This document shows positions 55,314-64,000 of a stretch of 64,000 bases of DNA, one piece after another. The stretch's first letter is position 1. The number at the start of each line of letters is the position of its first letter. A program made the position numbers and the translations under genes. Below the pieces are notes generated by a model. It made no database searches. It was not told the origin of the DNA and worked only from the letters and a program-made list of their open reading frames with translations. Source of the stretch: Heliocidaris tuberculata (lineage: Eukaryota > Echinodermata > Echinoidea > Camarodonta > Echinometridae); assembly GCA_025618425.1 (NCBI GenBank), contig CM046851.1, positions 30,609,754-30,673,753 of the forward strand. Reading direction: 5' to 3'.

Positions 55314-56095
55314 TAGTTTTTGTTCAAGACTTATTAACGAAGGAATCTCGAGAATATTGTGAAGGACCTATAAGCAATAAAGAATGTCTAGATATTATGA
55401 AATTACTAAAACCTAATAAGTCACCTGGGAATGATGGTCTTACAACATAATTTTAGGACACATTTTGGCCTGATATTGGAGGATTAGTAAGAGAGGCCTT
55501 AAATGAAGCATATATAGATCAGGAGAATTGGCATCGTCACAAATAAAGCAGTAATTACGTTAATCGCTAAAGATGGGAAAGATCCATTTTTTATTTAAAA
55601 ATCATAGACCTATATCCCTTCTTAATGTGGATTACAAGATTCTAACAAAAAATTTGGCAAAAAGGATCAAGGAAGTATATTATTATGGGAGATCAATTCA
55701 AGTAGGTTTATGAAGGGCGAATAATGGGGAGGCCTTACGTATTATAGATGATATCATTTTTTATAGATCCTATTATAATTTACCTGCATGGTTTTCTGCT
55801 GGCCATAGATTTCGAAAAAGCTTTCGACTCGGTTTCACATCACTTTCTTTAAAAGTTTTGTTATCTTTTGGATTCGGTCCATCTTTTCAAATGTGGGTAA
55901 AAGTTTTGTACACAAATACATTAAGTTGTGTTTTGAACGAAGGAGGTTCCACTGGCTATTTCAAAGTGGAGAAGGGCGATAGGCAGGGTGATCCGTTATC
56001 GTCTTATATGTTTATTTTATGCATTGAAATAATGGCACATAAAACTTTAGATAGGAGGATAGAACCACTGAGTGGTTCGAAATCAACTGCATAGA
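55314..56095 (+). mobile_element. L1/Tx1-like LINE relic (reverse transcriptase)
   Basis: Fragments LTKESREYCEGPISNKECLD and LLKPNKSPGNDGL are followed, after several stops, by AIDFEKAFDSVSHHFL, WVKVLYTNTLSCVLNEGG and KGDRQGDPLSSYMFILCIE. These are the NKSPG-DG, F-KAFD and RQGDPLS boxes of L1/Tx1-clade reverse transcriptases. The YxDD box is missing because the copy is truncated at about 56095, where an AT-rich tract begins. It belongs to a different clade from the LINE at 14.2 kb. Confidence 0.85.
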
Positions 56096-56244
56096 TTCCA
56101 TTTGTTTGTTTGTTTTTTTTTTTTTTTTTAGTTGTTTATACAATGTTATGCTTTTTTTCTTTCTTTTTTGTAGAAGTGATATAGTAGTTTTGAAGTATAA
56201 CATAACTTGATTTTATTATTTACTGCTGATTTCTGTTAATTTTT

Positions 56245-56245
56245 T

Positions 56246-56299
<54 letters not shown>

Positions 56300-56307
56300 T
56301 ATATATA

Positions 56308-56366
<59 letters not shown>

Positions 56367-56385
56367 TATACATACATTGTATATA
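56245..56385. repeat. TA microsatellite
   Basis: About 65 TA units with small breaks; it follows the truncated end of the LINE relic. Other TA runs lie at 2245-2265, 2435-2505, 2524-2544, 3238-3276, 31500-31600, 42563-42599 and 45728-45748. Confidence 0.95.
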
Positions 56386-57596
56386 TTGTCATGTATTGTT
56401 TGATATCATATATTGAACAATTGATATAAAATATTACTGGGCAAAAAACAACAACAACAAAACCAAAACATATGCATACATTTCTGTCTGTCACCTCCTC
56501 CAAATGACATATTTTACCTAAATGCCTTGATACGCGTGCATTATGTTGATAAGCGATTTAGAAAATGCCCAGTTGTAGCTATTCTGATACTGGCTAGGTC
56601 CTTAATTTTCTTTATAGGATTTTTTCCGCGTTGGCATAGACAGAGAGGTAATGGGCTGAAAATTGTTAATCACTTCGTTTATACATTTAATTTAACGTCC
56701 ATGATGAAATGGGGCAGTTTTAATCACATAGCTACAGAACTTTTTACAATTCATTACAAATTAAACCCAAATTATTCCTATAAACCCATGGGATGAAGCT
56801 GTGTGTGCAAAGTATGGATTGTGTATAATATTAGGAAAACCTGGATGACTAGGAATGATATTTGACAAAAAGTTGTGACCTCCTTGTAACGGCCCTGCAC
56901 TATATCTGTAACCTACCAGTTAACTCTTTTTCACTCATTCTCAATAACAACAAAAATAGATTAATAAAAAAAAACACACAAAAAAAAACGCACGAATAAA
57001 GTGACATTCCAGTATTTTATACTTTAAAGTGTTTGCTTAATACGCCAAATACTGTTAGCAACATCAGACACTTGTAACCACCCATTCCTGAGCAAATAGA
57101 ACATGATTTTCATTAAAGACTTTTGCGTTTTAATCGCGGACGTTTGTTTTTAGCTTTCGTTGTTTTTATTTGAAAAAATAGTCTCCTGATACTAAGCACA
57201 CGACGTTCGTTCGAAGACACTACTAATTGTATGAGTAAAACTGTGCTCAATTTTTAAAATGAACGTTTTATTCAACATCAACTGGAAAAAGTAACGTCAT
57301 TATATCAACGTCGCAATTTTTGTATAAATAAGTTACTTTTAAGTTATTGGTTGCTTTACACGTCCACTGACATAACAAGTGATTTTTAGCATCTATATTA
57401 TATCAATAGAATGCCATGGCACCCATTGTGACTTTGTTATAATTATCATCGGGACGTTGCGTACTCGTTAAAGACGTATGCAGTTCCACTACTTTAGAAT
57501 TAGGAAGATAAAAACGGTGTAAATGTATCCATTCAGTACTATAGACATCATCCTTTTTTTAGAAAACAAAACGAATGTCATGTCTAAGTACCTGTA
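56386..57596. other. No gene seen
   Basis: AT-rich unique sequence. One 89-codon frame (56527-56796, plus) has no recognisable domain or splice context. Confidence 0.55.
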
Positions 57597-58741
57597 CAGT
57601 GCGTCCCCAAAGAAAGTTAACAGAAAAGTTCCCCCCCCCCCCCCCCCCTAAAAAAAAATCAAAATATTTCTAGGAAATTCTCATACCTGTGGATAGCTTA
57701 GGGTCTCCTCTATCAAATGACACACACACATACACGCACGCGCACACGCACACACACACACGCACACACGCACACAACACACACACACACACACAAAACA
57801 ACAACAACAACAACAACAACAATAAAATGGCAATATTTAAAGCTTGAGTGAGCAAATGCGAGTTTTGCAAAAGGTTGCAAAATCCAGAGTTGACAAGAAT
57901 TGGTATATGTTTGGCTGGTACATGTATTAACAAATTTGAGAACCGTTAAAAGTTGACGCTTGGAGAAAGTCTCCCCAAATGTACATTTCAAAATATTTTC
58001 ATAAAATGTTCATATACCTATGAAAAGCTTATGGTCTCTCCTATCAAATGACCCCAAAACATCCTGCGATATTTTACGCTGGAGTGAGCAAAACCCATTG
58101 TTTTGACATGGTGCAAAATCCATGGTTGACAAAAATTTGTATTGGTTCTGGCTGGAATCAGCAAAGTTGCGAGTCTTGAAAAGGCTTAGAAACTTTCATA
58201 TTCTGATCATTAAAAGGCATTTATGAAAAAAATAGGCTTTGTTTTCTTTATTTCCTGACATATACCATCAAAACTGTATGGTTGATGGATAAAAAGCCAG
58301 CTTGAAATTAAAAACTTGCCAAAACTAATATCTCATACACTGAATAGTTAATTACTCACTGAAGCAAAAAAAAAAAAAAAAAAAAAAAAAACAAAACAAA
58401 AAAATGTTGATGAGATATAAGTACATATATAGAATAACAAAACCTGTTCCTTCATCAGTTATCTACTATTGATCAAAATATGAAATTTGTTAAGCCTTTT
58501 CATTATTCTCAACTTTGCTGATACCAGCGAGAACAAATACCAATTCTTGTCATGTCTGGATTTTTCACCTTTTCACAAAAGACGCCTTTGCTCACTCAAG
58601 CGTAAAATATTGCCTAATCTTTAGGTGTCTTTTGATAGAAGAGACCCTAAGCTATCCACAGATATGAAATTTTGCTCCAAATATTTTGAAATATTTATTT
58701 GGGGAGACTTTTTCTAACTCTTTTTCTTTTTGGACGCACTG
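57597..58741. mobile_element. Mariner-like non-autonomous element
   Basis: The left end CAGTGCGTCCCCAAAGAAAG is preceded by TA; the right end is TTTTTGGACGCACTG. Subterminal segments AGCTTAGGGTCTCC and AGACCCTAAGCTATCC are inverted partners. CAGTGCGTCC termini are typical of Tc1/mariner elements. It contains a CA repeat and CAA repeat (57718-57825) and a poly(A) run at 58367. Confidence 0.7.
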
Positions 58742-59316
58742 CAGTATAAGCTCTGTTTTAATTCTTGGCAAGTTGAGACTATTTGAAATACCATTTCTTT
58801 CTTTCATTTTCACAGTGAAATGAGAAACTAAAAAAAACTGCCCTGAACCGGTACATGTATGGATGCATTCACCCTTCTTATCAGTTTCTAAATTATGTTT
58901 TCTTGATAAATAATCAAGGAAATGAAATGGAATTTCATCACTTATCAGTTTTCATAATATGCTCTTATTTCCATTTTTTAAAGAAATTGTAATTAACAAA
59001 AAACATTTCTAATTCTCCCAAATAATAATGATAATCTTTTTTTTTAAATTTAGGAAAGATTTCACGATTACTGTTTTACTTTACCATTGGGAAGTCATGG
59101 AAATTCATGGAACTTAGCGCAGGGACCTGATAATAAAGGTTATAATAGTATACCTAACAGCATGCAGCGAAAAGTCAAATATTCAAAAATTTAATACAAA
59201 TTTGGTAAAAGCATAGGCCTTATAAAACAATGACAGAGTTGACATTTGGTGATATGTGTACAGGCACAAAGCATTTTTTTTTTTTTTAATATTTAAACAG
59301 TCGTATATAAGCCTAG

Positions 59317-59455
59317 GGGCCCGTTACACAAAACTTGCATTTTATCGCAACTCCTAAAAATCAAAAGCAAGTCCTTAATGCGCAATTCTGATTGGCTGAA
59401 AATAAAGTTACGTTTGATTTTCCTGAGTTTTCCCAAGTTTTGTGCAACGGGCCCC
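59317..59455. mobile_element. GGGCCCGTT palindromic MITE, diverged relative
   Basis: The ends GGGCCCGTTACACAAAACTT and AAGTTTTGTGCAACGGGCCC pair. The inside differs from the other two copies apart from a TCTGATTGGCTG core. Confidence 0.7.
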
Positions 59456-59499
59456 AGATCGGGCATGTTTCTAGAAATAGACATTTTTTATTATTTGCT

Positions 59500-59548
59500 T
59501 TTTAGGTTTAGGTTTAGGGTTAGGTTTAGAGCTAGGGTTAGGGTTGCA
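59500..59548 (+). repeat. Interstitial telomere-like repeat
   Basis: GGTTTAGGTTTAGGGTTAGG and GCTAGGGTTAGGGTT form a degenerate TTAGGG array. Confidence 0.7.
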
Positions 59549-60230
59549 TGCTATTTGTATCTGTATGCAAATAATATGCAAATTAGCTACCTGAGCTATA
59601 CATTAGCGACTATTTTCAGGGGCTGCAAAGCGTTTTTGAAAGTGGGGGGGGGGGCTGATCTGATTTCACTCATTAATGACAATTTTTGAGCCTTTTTTCT
59701 GACATTTTTTTAAACGCGCCTACTCAAAAAAGTAGATAAATATTTATTTTATTTATAATATATTATTTTATTTATAATATAATATTTTATTTATTTATTT
59801 TATTTTATTTGTTTATTATTTCTATTTATTTATTTTATTTATTTATTTATTTAATTCTTTATTTTATATTTTTCATTTTTTATTTATTTCATTTTATTTT
59901 ATTCATTTATTTATTTATTTATTTATTTATTTATTATTATTAATTTTTTTAATTTTTTTTAAATTAATTTGTTTCCATTTCCATAAAAATATACAATACA
60001 TAAACATAACAATAAAAACATCATGTTCTTACACAAACCTTGTAACTGCGATGAGTATACAAGTATGACATAATGCGTTTATATAACCAAGGTAAACAAA
60101 GTGAAAATGAGAAAATAGAGAAACTTAAAAAGCTGCAAAAGCCTTGTCTAGAAGTCCTCTATCAAAAAGCTCTTGGAAGTAAGTTAACGTTTTACCATAA
60201 TTATTTAAAATTCAATTTCAGTAATAAAGT

Positions 60231-60635
60231 CCCGGGGGGGGGGGGGTACTCAGATTATAATCGGTCGGGGGTGTGCGGCTGAGAACTCCAGACCCATACC
60301 CACATCCAAGGGTCCTTTTGCTGTAAATAGGCACCCATGTCTAAGGATTTTTTGTGAAAAATGGACCCATGTCTAAGGATTTTTTGTGAAAAATGGACCC
60401 ATGTCTAAGGATTTCCCGGACAAATGAGGGAGAAAAGAGAGGAATGAAACAAATGATAAGAGCCGGGATAAGAGACCCATGTCTAAGGATTTTTTTGGGG
60501 GAAAATGGGACCCATGTCTAAGGATCTTTTTAATGAAAAGGGGACCCATGTCTAAGGATCTTTCTTCAAAAAGTCACCCTTCCCAGCGGCACATCCCCGT
60601 ATACCCAATATACGTGAGTTCCCCCCCCCCCCGGG
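60231..60635. mobile_element. G-tract-ended DNA element, copy B
   Basis: The left end is CCCGGGGGGG then TACTCAG; the right end is ACGTGAGTTC, a C-tract and CCGGG. The flanking direct repeats are AATAAAGT (60223-60230 and 60636-60643). The interior is a minisatellite of about 32 bp around GACCCATGTCTAAGGATTTT, repeated about six times. Confidence 0.85.
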
Positions 60636-61069
60636 AATAAAGTAAGTGTGTAAGATAAGAAAATAGAGAATTAAACAATTAAACAATAAAACATGTCAGA
60701 GATGGGAACGGCAGGTATATACATGTATTAAACAATAGAGTTACATTTCTGAGTATCTGGATAAGAAGTATTTTTTCAGTGATCTCTTAAATAATCGTTG
60801 ACTATGGAAATTGGATATATTGCTCGGTATGGCATTTATTATAGGGAGATAAAAGCGCAGACTTTAACTCAAAACCGTATGAAACTTTCCAACTTTATTA
60901 TTATTATTATTATTTATTTTTTTTTTTTTTTGGGGGGGGGGGGGTGGGGGTTGCGTTTAGCCCAATATGTCCCCCATCGCGCTGCCAGCAGCGCGATATA
61001 TATCGAGTTATGATCGCAATATATCGGATCGTTCGGCCGTTTTCCAGCTGGTGAAAGGAAGAAATCAAA

Positions 61070-61143
61070 ATGTTACCTCGTATTTCTAGGCTTTTTACAC
61101 CTACATCTCGATGCATTCGTCAATTTTCGGCTTCATGTGAGAG
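61070..61143 (+). CDS. Possible first coding exon of a mitochondrial protein
   Basis: An ATG opens MLPRISRLFTPTSRCIRQFS and ASCE, then a clean AG|GTGAGT donor in phase 2. The stretch is rich in Arg, Ser and hydrophobic residues with no acidic residue until the end, and has an R-x-F-S near the likely cleavage point, as in mitochondrial presequences. The sequence just upstream is locally CpG-richer than the surroundings, as at a promoter. No downstream exon is recognised before the window ends. The call is by composition and splice site only. Confidence 0.42.
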
Positions 61144-61596
61144 GTGAGTAGGCGTTTTAATTTAGTAGCGTAATTTTTGGTTGAAATGATGGATTTGTAA
61201 AGTGCAAACGTCGCAGTCACCACTGAGCGAGAACAGGCATGTGCGTGTGGCAGCCATATAGGCATAGCCAGAGCTAGCTAGCTAGCGAGAGAGCCGTTGT
61301 TAATTGAAACGTGGTCGTGGATTTGATCGCACCGGGCGCCGGCGCGGGGTGCTGGCCGGTACGGTGGCCATGATCACACGTTGTCGTTGTGTGCCCGGAC
61401 GACTTAGCCTGGTCCTGGAAGGCTCTTTGAAGAGTAAAAAAGAAAAAAAAAAAAACAAGCTGACGCTATCCTTCACAGAGCCTGATTTCTTAAATCTCGC
61501 TCAGCAGTAGACATGGTAGAGGAGCCAATGTAGAGTAAAAAAAAAAAAAACCTCCTGAAAATCACCTTTATTAACCGTGTGTAGCCATGAGTAGCC

Positions 61597-62132
61597 CCCG
61601 GGGGGGGGGGGGGGGGCACTCACGTATATTGGTGGTACGGGGACGTGCCGCTTTGATGACCCCCTTTTTCAGACCCCGATTTCCGTTCTCTAGATACTCA
61701 GTTCCGCTCAGGAGCCGGTCAGCCCCGCTCTGAAGACCCCCGTTATGAAACATATCCGTTCGCATGCGGCCAGCCGGGAGCATGGCGGAGGCAGTGGTCG
61801 CTCGACCTGGTCTCGCGCCCTAGGCCCTTTCGTCGCGCGAGCCTTGAAAACTGCTCCAGCTAGCTAGCTACTAGCGCTACACGGCGCGGGCGCGGCCCCC
61901 GGCGCGGCCCGTCCCGAGATCCTGCGATAGCGAAGGTGTAGATCTACCCCCGATAAACCGAGGTTAGTTTTGTAGTTCCCTAGACCCTGTTTTTCACTCT
62001 GCCCAATAGATATAGTTCCCAAGACCCCGTATTTTACACCTTGAAGTCAGTTCCTTAGACCCCCTTTTCGGGGATTCGTGAGGCACACCCCGTCAAAATA
62101 TAATTCGAGTGCCCCCCCCCCCCCCCCCCGGG
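61597..62132. mobile_element. G-tract-ended DNA element, copy C
   Basis: The left end is CCCGGGG then a long G-tract and CACTCACGTATATTGG; the right end is ATTCGAGTGC, a C-tract and CCGGG. The flanking direct repeats are GAGTAGCC (61589-61596 and 62133-62140). The interior is GC-rich with repeats of the type AGTTCCCTAGACCC. It is inserted in one of the repeated segments of the 61.4-63.8 kb region. Confidence 0.85.
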
Positions 62133-62279
62133 GAGTAGCCTGGAAGTGGAAGGCTCTAGCTCTTTGAAGAGTAAAAGAAAAAAGAAAGCTGATGCTACTC
62201 TCCACAGAGCCTGGTTTTTTATTTTTAATCTCGCTCTGCAATACTAGACCTACAGTCACGTCACGCAATTTTCATCCAT

Positions 62280-63705
62280 TCTGTCCGGGCGCGTCTCGCG
62301 CTTGTAGCGGTCTTGTCTAACGTATGGTGGATCTGAAAATTGCGTGACTGTCATTGACTGTAGGTCAATGACATTACGGGACACTTCCGGGTCTACGAGC
62401 GCAGCAAAGCTGCAAAGGCTTTTTCGAGGCGTCGTTCGGACTACCAGTAACCATTAAAATGAATATTTCATATTTTGTTATTCGATATTTTTCAATTTTA
62501 GGGTAAAAAATGGGGTTTTAATTTTGTAAAGCTATGGTGAAGAGGAGATGAGAGAAGCTGGCTCACAGTAATTTTCAGGAGGTTCTTTAGACTCTAAAAT
62601 GGCTGCTCTGTTGCACTCATAGACCCTTGCCTATGTGGGACTGTGTCCAACATAATAACATTCACTATTGCAGCAGTGAAAAACAGACAACAAAATTGCT
62701 GTAAGCAAGATTTCATTTTCTTAAATTTGCTAGATTACCTCATACCTGATTCAGGGACTCTTCAATTCTTACTGTGTCACAAATTTTGGGATTCAGAATT
62801 GAAAGTGAAATTTTAAATAATGATTTTCCTCTCATGTATGAATGATCTAGACTGGAAAAAGGCCTGCTGATACACACAAAAGCTATTGAAGCCTATTCAC
62901 CCGTAAAAGCTAGTCTGGAGTACAAGGTTATCTTCACTTCAGATAAGCTTGTACATGTATAAGTGCTCTATTGCAGAGCGAGATTAAAAAACCAGGCTCT
63001 GTGAAGAGTAGCGTCAGCTTTTTTTTTTTACTCTTCAAAGAGCCTTCCAGGCTAACCGTGAGCCAGCTTCTCTCATCTCCTCTTCACCATAGCTTATAAG
63101 CTTTGCCTTTAGAATATTAAAACCTCATTTTTTACCCTAGAAATAAGGAATATCGGGGGAAAAAAATGTGAAATATTGATTTTAATGGTTACCGGTAGGT
63201 GGAATGTTGTCCGAACGACGCCCCCAAAAAGCTTTCATAGCGCTCGTAGACCCAGAAGTGTCTCGTAATGTCATCGCCCTACATACATTGTACAGTCATG
63301 CAATTTTCAGATCCACCATACGTTAGACAAGACCACTACTGCATGCATGCTGAAGACGTGCGGTCAAAATGTGTGCGAGGCCCGCGCGCCCGAAGCGGTC
63401 TTGTCTAGTGTATGGTGGATCTGAAAATAGCGTGATTGACTGTACATGTAGGTCGATGCATTACGGGACACTTCCGGGTCTACGAGCGCGGTGAAGACTT
63501 TTTCGGGGTGTCGTTCGGACAACATTCTACCTACCGGTAACCATTAAAATTAATTTTCACATTTTTTTTCCTGGTATTTTTTAATTCTAGGGTAAAAAAT
63601 GAGGTTTTAATAATCTAAAGCTATGGTGAAGAGGAGATGAGAGAAGCTGGCTCATGGTAAAGGTGATTTTCAAGAAGTTCTTTAGACTCTAAAATGGTTG
63701 CTCTA
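62280..63705. repeat. Triplicated unit of about 320 bp (plus, minus, plus)
   Basis: Copies at about 62280-62610 (+), 63050-63360 (-) and 63385-63700 (+) share GGTCTTGTCTA, GTATGGTGGATCTGAAAAT, GGGACACTTCCGGGTCTACG, TAACCATTAAAAT and GGTGAAGAGGAGATGAGAGA. Each plus copy is followed by TTCTTTAGACTCTAAAATGG. There is no open reading frame. Confidence 0.8.
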
Positions 63706-64000
63706 TTGCAGAGCGAGATTAAAAACCAAGCTCTGTGAAGAGTAGCGTCAGCTTTTTTTTTTTTTACTCTTCAAAGAGCCTTCCAGGCTACCCGGACTAC
63801 ATGTAGCCATACTGGCTTGATGTTTTATGAAATATGACTTTGAACATCAAGCCATACACGGGAGGCAATCTCCCCTAAGGCTAAGGAGAGACGAGTAAAC
63901 AAAAAAATCAGTGGGGAAGATTCATCCATTTACACGTACGGTGAACCTTGCAAACCACCTTTGGTCCTTTTTGGAGTTTGATAAAAAAATGATAATCTTC

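Larger units (their letters stand above)
58742..60222. other. No gene seen
   Basis: It contains the MITE at 59317, the telomere-like repeat at 59500, a G-tract at 59643 and a TTTA repeat. No coding signal. Confidence 0.55.
61400..63795. repeat. Short repeat ending in a tail, four copies
   Basis: A unit of about 90 bp, AAGGCTCTTTGAAGAGTAAA then an A-rich run, CTGACGCTA, CACAGAGCCTG and TTAAATCTCGCTC, occurs at about 61418-61505 (+), 62150-62245 (+), 62976-63055 (-) and 63708-63790 (-). Copies face each other across the triplicated unit. Confidence 0.8.

Overview
This is a eukaryotic window with widely spaced coding exons, GT-AG introns, dense transposon debris and many microsatellites. A marine invertebrate deuterostome, most likely an echinoderm (sea urchin or sea star), fits best. 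The reasons are an intron-rich ADAMTS-type gene, a P-loop sulfotransferase-like gene of a kind expanded in echinoderms, TTAGGG-type repeats, tRNA-headed SINEs and foldback elements resembling the sea urchin TU family. The species assignment is an inference from content; no database was searched.

The main gene is a secreted ADAMTS-type metalloprotease on the minus strand, from 46604 down to at least 13582. I reconstructed 18 coding exons by hand from splice sites, continuous reading phase and domain order. They give about 844 codons: signal peptide, propeptide with basic cleavage sites, reprolysin catalytic domain with the full HExxHxxGxxHD zinc motif and Met-turn, disintegrin-like module, one thrombospondin type 1 repeat, cysteine-rich domain, spacer, and then an EGF-like exon. 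The last visible exon ends in an open phase-1 donor, so the gene probably continues, and I see no further exon between 1 and 13500.

To its right, on the plus strand, lies a sulfotransferase-like gene of at least two exons (49023-49221 and 51660-52299). Its first exon needs a one-base frameshift to be read through. A short exon at 61070-61143 (+) looks like a mitochondrial presequence and may start a gene that leaves the window. A possible 3' terminal exon lies at 47601-47701 (-).

The rest is repeats. At 1-13.5 kb there are palindromic MITEs, a 51-bp minisatellite split by a hAT-like element, a polypyrimidine array in a large TIR element, and a roughly 116-bp minisatellite array. The ADAMTS introns (13.7-46.5 kb) hold a CR1/L2-like LINE relic, a TU-like foldback element, several TIR elements and SINEs. 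At 50.2-51.3 kb a 1.08-kb palindrome sits in the sulfotransferase intron. At 52.7-64 kb there are a second LINE relic (L1/Tx1-like), a mariner-like element, three copies of an unusual G-tract-ended transposon each with a perfect 8-bp target duplication, and a triplicated roughly 320-bp unit.

I found no bacterial-style operon, CRISPR array or functional canonical tRNA. The most distinctive candidates for something undescribed are the G-tract transposon family, the EGF-tailed ADAMTS gene, and the composite foldback elements.
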